NCBI GenBank assembly: GCA_030998225.1
Contig: JAPYXD010000466.1
Location: 4,071,001 to 4,135,000 of the forward strand
Source of the DNA: Diplolepis rosae
Taxonomy: Eukaryota; Arthropoda; Insecta; Hymenoptera; Diplolepididae
Length of the DNA: 64,000 nt
Direction of reading: 5' to 3'
Shown here piece after piece: positions 56,825-64,000 of this stretch; position 1 is the stretch's first letter, and each line of letters starts with the position of its first letter. Below the pieces are notes generated by a model that saw only the letters and a program-made list of their open reading frames with translations, had not been told where the DNA came from and did no database searches. Both the position numbers and the translations under genes were made by a program.

Positions 56825-59059
56825 ACCCGTTCCAGGAAGGGCATTGGAGTTTTCCTGATGATTAAATTCTTGTTGTTGTAGTGGTTGTTGTTGTTGTGGT
56901 TCTTGTGGTAATTGTTGATTAGTATTTATTTTCTTGCTACAATTCCTAGATGTATGTCCTGGCGTATTGCACGAATAGCAAATAACTTCAAAATTTTGAC
57001 CTTGATTTATTTTTTGATTAAAATTTGAATTTTGATTTCTATTTTCATTGTAGTTCATATTGAAATTTGGTCTTTGATTAAAATGGAGGTTTTGATTAAA
57101 ATTCCGACCTTGATTTTGAAATTGATTGAAATTTTGGCCTTGGTTGGAATTTTGTCCTTGGTTGAAATTTCTATTGAAATTTCTGTTGAAATTCGGATTT
57201 TGATTAGAATTTCTATTGAAATTTGGATTTTGATTAAAATTCCGACCTTGATTATTTTGGTTAAAATTGCGATACATATTTTGGGTATTTCGATTGAAGT
57301 TTGGGTTTTGATTAAATTTGTTTCCTTGGGAAAAATTAGGGTGGGATGGGAAGCTATTTATATCTCTATAGTTGTTTCTACTACCTTGTTGATTTAGGCT
57401 TTGCACCTGGTATCTCTGTCTCCACTGCGTTCCCTGACCTTGCCTATTTCCCTGGTATTGATTATTCTGTCTAGTCAAGTTATTTCTAAACTGATTGCTC
57501 TGTGAATTTTTATTTGTTAACTGGTGAACATATTGAAAACAGGTTGCTGCTGTGTGGCCTATTTTCTGACAGATTTGACATTTTATTGGTTCCTCTCGTG
57601 CTAAATTTATTTTATTTGTTTTTGCAAAATCTCGACTATTATATGATGATTTCTCAACTTCTTGGACTAGTGAATGTTGTCTATTTCCTCTTCGCAGTTC
57701 GTTTCTGGCTGTTAAATTTCTTTCTTCTCGTATTGCTCTTTCTACAATTTCGTCAAATTTTTTGGGTGTTCCTATTCGTATCTCTAATTCTGGTTTCAAA
57801 CCTCGGAGAAAACAATCGATCGCGTCTCTTTCCAAGTTTCTTTCAAATTCAGCAGCTTCCTTACCATTATTATTTTGTCTATGACATTCAAGGATTTCTG
57901 CTGCTATTTCTTGTATGCGTGTTGCGTAGGATAGAACATTTTCGTTTTCCCACATATATATCCTGCCTAAATCTCCTTGCAATTGGTATACGGTTTTCGA
58001 TGGTGAAAAAATTGTTTTTAGCATGGAAATAAAATCTTCTAAATTATTATAATAATTTCCTATTATACATCTTCTGGCTTCACCTGTAAGTTTGCTTCTT
58101 AATAATTTGACCAAATTTGCTTCTGCATTTGGAACCATTTCTTTGGCTTCCTTGCAAGCCTCAATAAAAATGATTAATGGCACTTTACTTGATCCGTCAA
58201 AGTATGGGACAATTTCTAACGCATCTCGTAGAGATACTTGTTGATTTGTAGGTAAATTCATCATTTCGATGGATTGTATTGGTAGATTATTTGGTGAATT
58301 ATTTACTGAAACTTCTTTATCAGATTTCCTAGAGGTTGATAACGGGTGTGAAAATTTTAGCGAATTAAGAGCTTGTTCAATATTTGTAGAATCGTCAAGT
58401 GTAATTTGATTGATTTTATTCGGTAAAGTTTCTTGGACTTTTTCAAATTCTAGATTTGGATTTTTAAATATTGTTGTTTGATTGAAAGATTCTGGAGTCC
58501 TATTTAGTTGTGATTTTGTTTCAAATGGGTCTATTGATTCGTATCCTTTTTGAGATGTGGTGAGAATTTTATTATTTGAAATATCACCAAATTGATCTGG
58601 GCATAAAGTTCTATCACACAAGGTTGAGTTTGCTGTAATGCTTTCAATTATTGATTTTTCTCTGAATGTTATATCCCCTATGGTATCGTCAAATGAAGGG
58701 TTAATTTGTGGTGTATCGTTGTACTGATCTCCTGCAATAATTATACTATTATTGCGTTTGATAAAAGTTTTTAATTTATCAACAAATGGACTTTTAGAGT
58801 TTTTTGTGTCAATAATTGATTTGTTTAAAGTACTAGTTTCAGCGTCAGGAATACTTCCTATGCTAATATCTAAAAGATCAGCTTGATCTAAATTACTTGA
58901 AGATTCGGAATATTGTAAATTTCCTTCTGGAGTTTTTCGTTTTGGTTTAAGTGGTACTTGGAAACTTTCTTCAACTTCTTTTACTAAACTTGGATTTTTC
59001 CTTGTTTGACTACGAGTTACAGTGCCCTTTTTACTGATATCTCGTGGCGGAATCGACAT
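56807..59059 (-). CDS. Gag polyprotein with two zinc knuckles and N/Q-rich tract
   Basis: This is a 750-residue Gag, the structural protein that packages the element RNA. Start MSIPPRDISK follows a short gap after the upstream ORF. Residues 1-270 are polar and probably disordered. About 275-455 form a Ty3/gypsy-type capsid region (PYFDGSSKVPLIIFIEAC, ARRCIIGNYY). Two CCHC knuckles follow: CQICQKIGHTAATC at 494-507 and CYSCNTPGHTSRNC at 694-707. Between them, residues 515-690 consist largely of Asn, Gln, Phe and Arg in repeats such as NFNQ and NFNR, a prion-like composition unusual between zinc knuckles. A Gln-rich stretch follows the second knuckle. The frame is fully open, so it may still be translated. 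Confidence 0.9.
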   Translation of the reverse strand: MSIPPRDISKKGTVTRSQTRKNPSLVKEVEESFQVPLKPKRKTPEGNLQYSESSSNLDQADLLDISIGSIPDAETSTLNKSIIDTKNSKSPFVDKLKTFIKRNNSIIIAGDQYNDTPQINPSFDDTIGDITFREKSIIESITANSTLCDRTLCPDQFGDISNNKILTTSQKGYESIDPFETKSQLNRTPESFNQTTIFKNPNLEFEKVQETLPNKINQITLDDSTNIEQALNSLKFSHPLSTSRKSDKEVSVNNSPNNLPIQSIEMMNLPTNQQVSLRDALEIVPYFDGSSKVPLIIFIEACKEAKEMVPNAEANLVKLLRSKLTGEARRCIIGNYYNNLEDFISMLKTIFSPSKTVYQLQGDLGRIYMWENENVLSYATRIQEIAAEILECHRQNNNGKEAAEFERNLERDAIDCFLRGLKPELEIRIGTPKKFDEIVERAIREERNLTARNELRRGNRQHSLVQEVEKSSYNSRDFAKTNKINLAREEPIKCQICQKIGHTAATCFQYVHQLTNKNSQSNQFRNNLTRQNNQYQGNRQGQGTQWRQRYQVQSLNQQGSRNNYRDINSFPSHPNFSQGNKFNQNPNFNRNTQNMYRNFNQNNQGRNFNQNPNFNRNSNQNPNFNRNFNRNFNQGQNSNQGQNFNQFQNQGRNFNQNLHFNQRPNFNMNYNENRNQNSNFNQKINQGQNFEVICYSCNTPGHTSRNCSKKINTNQQLPQEPQQQQPLQQQEFNHQENSNALPGTGAQRRA

Positions 59060-59135
59060 TGGTATTTTACATATTAATTATTTCCAGAAAATGGCTTGTT
59101 ATTGTATTCTTATTTCGGAACAATTTTTTCTAAGT

Positions 59136-59651
59136 CTAAAATTCTTTAATCAATTTAACCTTATTTTTTCCTAAACTGCAAATATTTGTTATTTTGGGTA
59201 GACAAATTTTATTCTGCGCAAAACTGGGTTCCTCAATTTCTGTTTCAGATCCTGAATCTGATGATATATCCAAAATTTCGATAGTTGGAACAATACTTTC
59301 GCAAGAATTAGAAATTTTCTGATTTGTTTTGGGGTCAAGGTCTGAACTGCTGTCTGATATTTCGGTTATTGGGGATAAATTTTGGGTGGTTTTATTACTT
59401 GTTGATTCTGCCTCAGAATTTCTTAACTGAGAACTTCCTGGTTTAGATTCGGCGGAAGTTTCGTTGATTTTTCCTTTTCCATATTTATGAGAACATTTAT
59501 TCGCAATAAATTTTTCTGTTTTTTCTAAAAATTGTTCAAAGAATTCTGAAAATTCGATATCGTTATTGATCTCTCTAATTTTGATATCTTTTGACTTAAA
59601 ATTTCTTACTCGGGGACGTTTAAAAGTATGTTTTCTTAATGGTAAAGGCAT
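59136..59651 (-). CDS. Extra ORF upstream of gag, unknown function
   Basis: This 171-codon frame has a clear ATG (MPLPLRKHTFKRPRVR) and ends 76 bases before gag. The N-terminus is basic and could be a nuclear or RNA-binding signal. The middle and end are acidic and serine-rich, with two similar patches, ITEISDSSSD (about 95-104) and TIEILDISSDSGSE (about 123-136). Hydrophobic cores followed by acidic or serine residues like these resemble SUMO-interacting motifs. I recognise no domain. Ty3/gypsy elements usually have nothing before gag. It is intact, which suggests selection or youth. Confidence 0.65.
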   Translation of the reverse strand: MPLPLRKHTFKRPRVRNFKSKDIKIREINNDIEFSEFFEQFLEKTEKFIANKCSHKYGKGKINETSAESKPGSSQLRNSEAESTSNKTTQNLSPITEISDSSSDLDPKTNQKISNSCESIVPTIEILDISSDSGSETEIEEPSFAQNKICLPKITNICSLGKNKVKLIKEF

Positions 59652-59867
59652 TTATTATACAGTGCTGACAAAATATGACATAAAATTTCAAATACGAGTG
59701 ACGACTCAATTTATATATATATCACGATTATATATTTTATTTTTTGAAAAGTATTTACCTAAACAATTTCTAATGAAAATAAATTTTATTTTGAGTATCT
59801 CTTTTTTTTTGTTTGTTTTATATTTGTGTAGAATAAATTTCAATCCTGAATCAAAAAATTCTAATTT

Positions 59868-59954
59868 GAGGATGGCTGAGCGTGTTACCGCTAGCCCCCT
59901 GTTCAATATAACCCTCCTCGAGCGACTGGTTATGCTATGAGGGGTTAAATCCTC
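59868..59954 (-). ncRNA. Folded RNA motif A1
   Basis: Outer stem GAGGAT/ATCCTC (read on +). First inner hairpin GGCT-AGCG/CGCT-AGCC. Second inner stem TAACCC/GGGTTA, capped by CTC/GAG and AGC/GCT around an 8-base loop. The complementary strand, which is the transcript, folds the same way. This gives a three-way junction of 87 bases. Confidence 0.65.
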
Positions 59955-60041
59955 AAACGAATATTTCAATTTTCAGTAATTGAATTATTTAAGATAAAAT
60001 TTATAAAATTAATCCCAAATCCACTTTCGAGACTGTAAATT

Positions 60042-60127
60042 GAGGACGGCTGTGCGTTTTACTGCTGGCCCTTGTTCGATATAATCCTCCTCGAGCGACT
60101 GGTTACGCTGTGAGGGATTATGTCCTC
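60042..60127 (-). ncRNA. Folded RNA motif B1
   Basis: The layout matches A1, but the outer stem is GAGGAC/GTCCTC and the second inner stem ATAATCC/GGATTAT. Compared with A1, one pair in each stem changed on both sides (T-A to C-G in one, C-G to T-A in the other), which is compensatory. Confidence 0.65.
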
Positions 60128-60257
60128 TACAAATCTCAATCGCAGGGTTGAAATCAATTTAAAAATAAATTTTATTGTTAATATCCTTTTTGTTTTGTGT
60201 CTGTGTTTTATAGTCGTGTAAGATAAATTACAATCCTGAATCAAAAAATTCTAATTT

Positions 60258-60343
60258 GAGGATGGCTGAGCGTGTTACCGCTAGCCCCTGTTCAATATAA
60301 CCCTCCTCGAGCGACTGGTTACGCTATAAGGGGTTAAATCCTC
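60258..60343 (-). ncRNA. Folded RNA motif A2
   Basis: This is the second copy of type A. It differs from A1 by a few bases, mainly a lost C and changes next to the terminal hairpin. Both main stems are retained. Confidence 0.6.
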
Positions 60344-60430
60344 AAACGAATTTTTCAATTTTCAGTAATTGAATTATTTAAGATAAAATTTATTAAATTA
60401 ATCCCAAATCCACTTTCGAGACTGTAAATT

Positions 60431-60516
60431 GAGGACGGCTGTGCGTTTTACCGCTGGCCCTTGTTCGATATAATCCTCCTCGAGCGACTGGTTACGCTGT
60501 GAGGGATTATGTCCTC
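60431..60516 (-). ncRNA. Folded RNA motif B2
   Basis: This is the second copy of type B, nearly identical to B1. Its first hairpin has CGC in place of TGC, which restores one pair. Confidence 0.6.
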
Positions 60517-60619
60517 TACAAATCGCAATCGCAGGGTTGAAATCAATTTAAAAATAAATTTTATTTTTAATATCCTTGTTGTTTTGTGCCTGTGTTTTAT
60601 AGTTGTGTATGTTTTTATA

Positions 60620-61590
60620 AATAAAAAAATTTAATAAATTTAATTTATTAAAAAAAAATTTAATCTGAAAATTTTTAATTTAATAATTAAGGGTAGTGTA
60701 ACTTGTGTTGGTCCTCAATATTAATATTTTGTGGACCTTAAAGCAAAAAAATTAAAATTTTCGAAAACATATTCTATTTAAAATTTAAATTAAAAAGAAA
60801 ATTTTAATTTATTTTTATTTTTAATTTGTACGCGAGAATAAACTTTATTCACACCTGTCATATTTTGTCACACTTGTAATATTCTTATCACTTATCATAT
60901 GAACTACTAATATAAGAGAAGGAATATTCGCTCAATTATTTCGTTAAAATCTCTCTTAATATTAATTTTATATATAAAAAAAAAAATATTCAAATTTATT
61001 ATTTTTTTTTTTTATAAAATTTCAATACATTAATATTTTATTTTAATTCAATTCCAATTCAATTTAATTCAATTTAAATTCAAATAATTTTATTCTAATT
61101 CGATTTAATTCAATGTTATCTCAATTTGATTCAATTCAAATTTTATTTTAATTTTATTTTATTTTAATTTAATTCAATTCGATTTTAATTTTACTTTAAT
61201 TTAATTTTAATTTAATTTAATTCTAATTTGATTCAATTAAATTCAATTTATATTACCTTGATATAATTTAATTTTAATTCAATTTCAATTTAATTTTAAT
61301 TTAATTTCAATTTTAATTTGATTCAATTTCAATTCAAATAATTTTAATTTAATTTGATTCAATTTTATTTCAATTTGATTTTATTTTAATTTGATTTTAT
61401 TTTAAATTGATTTTATTTTAATGTGATTTAATTTTAATTTGATTTTATTTTAAATTAATCTTATTTTAAATTGATCTTATTTTAATTTGATTTTATTTTA
61501 AATTGATTTAATTTTAATTTGATTTAATTTTAAATTGAACTTATTTTAATTTGATTTTATTTTAAATTGATTTAATTTTCATTGCTGGCT
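60620..61590. repeat. AT-only low-complexity leader
   Basis: From 60960 on, the sequence is mostly short iterations of units like 'ttttaatttgattttat', with almost no G or C. It carries no ORF. It lies between the primer site and the structured repeats. Its length probably varies between copies by slippage. Confidence 0.7.
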
Positions 61591-61597
61591 TATAACT

Positions 61598-61615
61598 TTC
61601 CCGGCCGATGCACCA
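61598..61615 (-). promoter_or_regulatory. Primer-binding site, tRNA-Gly type
   Basis: On the - strand TGGTGCATCGGCCGGGAA is complementary to the 3' end of eukaryotic tRNA-Gly including CCA, with at most one difference from the usual form. It lies 21 bases inside the 5' LTR edge, a longer spacing than is usual. Confidence 0.8.
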
Positions 61616-61636
61616 AAAATTAATAATAAAAGGGTA

Positions 61637-62577
61637 TGTGACGTCCTGTCACTTACCTTCTACTATTATAATTAAATTTCCCCGTTTTTTGTTCGCTTAA
61701 GAAATCGGAAGGATTTTTTAATCGAAACGAGGGTTAGGGATAGCCAACAATAAATAATTAATCAAATAAATTTTACAATTATTAACCGTTTATTAAACAA
61801 TCTACATAAATGAGAGAGAGAGAGAGATAATATTCATTTTTAACTTCAAATGGGGACTTACTCCTTTAATTTATTTTATTTCACCTGGATCTATGAAACT
61901 GGAACCACTAAACTGGTAACACTGGAACTTGTACCACTGGAACTTTTGTACCACTGGAACTTCCTTCTAATAAATGAAGACATTGATATCCAATTGATCC
62001 GCCGTTTTTACTTGAGGACGAACATACCGAAGAAACGATTCACTAAGTTGACTGTTGAACTCTCCAATTTATTCTTAAGGGGAAGACTGTTATGTATTGG
62101 GGAGGACACTTGATGATACCGCTTCCGATCTTAACCCGACGAGAACTGAAGAAAAACTGACGACGAACTAACTTTTTGCGGATTCTCAGTCCTTTTTATG
62201 GGCAATTTTCGGTCGATTGTGAAGGGGAAGAATATATTCGAATAGTTTTTCTCCTCTGGTTTCCCCGAAGTTCCTTCTTTTCAAAGCAACTAGACTTTTA
62301 ATTTCCCTGTCTTGCTCCCCCGGTCGATATTCTTGTTTACTCAGCGCATTCCGATGGAGTTTCCTCGTTCACACCTTTGTAAGGGTTTCGACGATTCATT
62401 CATAACCGTTGTCTATTTATAAACTTACTATCTCTCTCTCCCTATTACAATCATAGTACTCTACATTTTATTTCGTATCATTAATACCTTCCAAAACATA
62501 TCGTTTATGCATGTTTTATTGCGAATAAAATTATGATATTATTAGTAAATAAATGTTAATGGTCACAGGACGTGACA
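61637..62577 (-). repeat. 5' LTR, 941 bp, with internal deletion
   Basis: It has the same ends as the 3' LTR. It lacks 127 bases present in the other LTR (the join is at about 62222, 'gattgtgaaggggaag'). There are about half a dozen other substitutions and small length changes. The deletion may affect promoter activity of this copy. Confidence 0.9.
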
Positions 62578-62809
62578 AATGGTCCAATTGGGTAGAAGGA
62601 TCTTTTTAAAATAATATAACGATGGATTTTATTATTTAAGAGTTTATTTCCTCTAAGAAGGCTCTCAAACATGACAATAAGCTCAAAGGGCCTAAGACTG
62701 GCTTCCCAGGGCCCGCGCACTACATTATATATGCTTGCCTTATCTTTATCTCTACTCAAGTGTCGTAGGGTTAAGGTTCATACATGGTCTAGTTATAGTT
62801 TTCGTTACA
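62578..62809 (-). repeat. Partial LTR of an older element
   Basis: On the - strand the sequence TGTAACGAAAAC begins at 62809, directly after a purine run AAATAGAGGGG (62810-62820) that fits a polypurine tract. A TATA-like 'catatataatg' follows. The LTR is cut by the insertion at 62577, and I cannot identify its other end beyond 54489. Confidence 0.6.
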
Positions 62810-62914
62810 CCCCTCTATTTAGATTAAACTTTGTTATGATATGGCTATTCGCAGAATTGCAAGCTGCCCCAAACAAAAAAAAAGAAAAAGAAGAAGAAGA
62901 TTAAACTTTGTCCT

Positions 62915-63605
62915 TTAAGTTCTGAGTTTAACTCTTTTGGGTACAATTTTTAATTCCCTATCATCGGTTAGTCTAGCGCTTAAATCTATTGGTGTGACAG
63001 AGTTTGAGATCAGTGGCGGTGCCGTTGCAACCGCTGTATAATGAACAGTGGGCATTGTATTTACCGTTGTCTCAACACAAAATAGTCTAATACATAAATT
63101 CTTAGGTGCTAATCGACTTAATAGATTGAAGAAACCGATTTTATACAGGCCGTACAAAGTTATCATTCCTAAAGTTACGTATCATAAATAAGTGAGAACG
63201 TCTGTACTGGTTTCTATCTACGTGTGAGTTCGCCCGAGTGATTTTATGGCTTGTAAAGCGGTTTCCATATTATTTAGATTTTGTGGCAATTCTTTGAAGT
63301 TTTCGTGGTGTAATGACGCCTGAATTAATGGTAATTGTGAGCTTAATAAATCGATGTCTTCCGCATTGAGCCTATCAGTTACACTTTTCTTAAAACATAT
63401 GTCCGTTCGTCGTATATTTGATTTTCGTAGTTTTAAAATTGATTTTGGCGTTTGAATTATATAGTCTTCATTACTAAATAGTAAGCTAGCAGAGTTAAGC
63501 TTTAACGTTTGCGCGTTTGTTCCGCATAAGAAATTTAATTCTAAGGGTGCTTTGGGAATTAAGATATACTGATTGGGATCCTTTAAGGGGATAAATACTA
63601 GAAAT
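62915..63605 (-). pseudogene. Env-like C-terminal remnant of a Ty3/gypsy element
   Basis: Two - strand frames are present. 63605-63232 ends at a stop near 63232 and has conserved-looking Cys and the sequence IQTPKSILKLR. 62915-63166 has a short hydrophobic stretch followed by a basic and polar tail ending in KIVPKRVKLRT. The position, just upstream of a polypurine tract and LTR, and the overall pattern fit the C-terminal part of an errantivirus-type envelope protein with its membrane anchor and tail. The reading frame is broken between the parts and the N-terminal portion is missing, so it is non-functional. The assignment rests on context more than on firm motif identity. Confidence 0.5.
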
Positions 63606-63780
63606 TGTCGAAAAACCTTTGATAAATTTTCTGTATAACCGGCTAATCCTAGGAAGGATTGTACATCGGTAACGTTCTTAGGTATCTTGAAATTTTTAAT
63701 CGCTTCGATTTCTTCTAGATTCGGTTTTACCCCATCTTTTGTTATAAATTGTCCTAAGTATTCCAGTTCTGGCCGAAGGT
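63606..63780 (-). pseudogene. Ty3/gypsy pol fragment (RT C-terminal end)
   Basis: The - strand frame reads LEYLGQFITKDGVKPN and then VTDVQSFLGLAGY, the signature at the end of a Ty3/gypsy RT palm and thumb. A small frame change follows the last motif. The sequence then passes directly to the env-like remnant, so RNase H and integrase have been deleted. It is part of the same older element as the partial LTR at 62578. Confidence 0.8.
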
Positions 63781-63784
63781 ATTC

Positions 63785-64000
63785 ACATTTGTTGGGTTAC
63801 AATTTTAATCCGACTCCATAAATCGTTTTACCAGCGCATCATGCGTAGAGGAGCGGGTCGGAATAGTTGGGAACGGGTGTACCCACGGACCAAAGTCCTA
63901 CCCCAGTTCCCTGAAGCCCAACCTCCGCTTAGCCGGTCCTGGAATACACGGACAGACCGGACTCGCTCGAAGCAACACAGGCTCCGACACCTGTGTTCAA
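63785..64000. other. GC-rich segment at the right edge, unidentified
   Basis: Composition changes abruptly to about 55 percent GC near 63820. No open frame of note is seen, and it runs off the window. 'acacaggctccgacacctgtgt' at the very end could form a hairpin. It may be the end of another mobile element, but I do not recognise it. Confidence 0.4.

Larger units (their letters stand above)
59775..60609 (-). repeat. Two 390-bp tandem leader repeats with four folded motifs
   Basis: A unit of 390 bases is present twice (for example 'caatcctgaatcaaaaaatt' at 59841 and 60231), plus the start of a third near 60555. Each unit holds two related folded motifs, type A (59868-59954, 60258-60343) and type B (60042-60127, 60431-60516). 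It lies in the 5' leader, between the primer site and the first ORF, where packaging or translation signals usually sit. Confidence 0.85.
54490..62577 (-). mobile_element. Complete non-autonomous LTR retrotransposon, 8.09 kb
   Basis: LTRs lie at 61637-62577 (5' in its own sense) and 54490-55557 (3'). They are nearly identical apart from a 127-bp deletion in the 5' copy and a handful of substitutions, which suggests recent insertion. The 4-bp direct duplication AATG flanks it (54486-54489 and 62578-62581). It has a tRNA-Gly-type primer site, a leader with structured repeats, an extra ORF, gag, protease and a polypurine tract. Reverse transcriptase, RNase H and integrase are absent, so another element must supply them. 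The gag and protease types and the 4-bp duplication suggest Ty3/gypsy. It lies antisense to the lyase gene. Confidence 0.9.

Noticed and set aside
57032..58032. 121- and 176-codon + strand frames opposite gag
   Set aside because: They are antisense shadows of the gag frame; the Ile-rich composition mirrors the Asn-rich repeats of gag.

Overview
This is a eukaryotic, strongly AT-rich and intron-rich window, most likely from an insect. The N-terminus of the clathrin light chain gene resembles the hymenopteran form, so a wasp, sawfly, ant or bee relative is my best guess; that is inference, not proof. Only two host genes are supported, both on the + strand in the right-hand third: clathrin light chain (Clc, coding 44616-50045, complete) and the first exons of an N-acetylneuraminate lyase (52702-53961, running on past what I can see). 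Everything else is mobile or repetitive DNA at several levels of nesting.

Layout. 1-11940: a large inverted repeat (arms near 1640-1995 and 6140-7350) holding direct copies of a family with GTCT microsatellites and GCGCGAAGCGCG tails. Its right arm is split by a solo LTR with a 4-bp target duplication. Direct repeats, small foldback elements and a 1.16-kb DNA element with 33-bp inverted ends follow. 11941-29100: a chain of nested palindromes from hundreds of bases to several kb, including a 339-bp tandem array with tRNA-like heads that flips orientation at 19759, and a foldback (23449-25015) with a hammerhead-ribozyme core at each end. 29480-31860: a Penelope-like reverse transcriptase fragment, a hammerhead core at its 5' side, and a decayed Tc1/mariner-type transposase. 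34345-42305: two hAT-type elements with exact 8-bp target duplications around a P-element-type (THAP9-like) transposase remnant inside a foldback. 43000-54160: the two host genes, with foldback elements in the Clc introns. 54490-62577: a young, complete LTR element on the - strand, inserted next to the partial LTR of an older env-bearing Ty3/gypsy (errantivirus-like) remnant that runs to about 63780.

How the genes work together. Clc is a subunit of the clathrin coat of endocytic vesicles. The lyase cleaves sialic acid. They are neighbours with no evident functional link. In Clc I see two small cassettes of 12 and 27 nt between the main coding exons, each phase-compatible. If used, they would add residues where vertebrate light chains carry neuron-specific inserts. 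The 27-nt cassette lies inside the arm of a foldback element.

The most unusual finding is the LTR element at 54490-62577. It keeps LTRs, a tRNA-Gly primer site, gag, protease and a polypurine tract, but its coding stops where reverse transcriptase should begin. It has an extra ORF ahead of gag, a gag with a long Asn/Gln/Phe-rich tract between two zinc knuckles, and a leader with four copies of an 86-87-nt folded motif whose stems show compensatory changes. The second is the recurrence of hammerhead cores (2952, 23530, 24903, 31110, 46155, 46333). In the 23.4-kb and 46-kb foldbacks the paired cores point outward.
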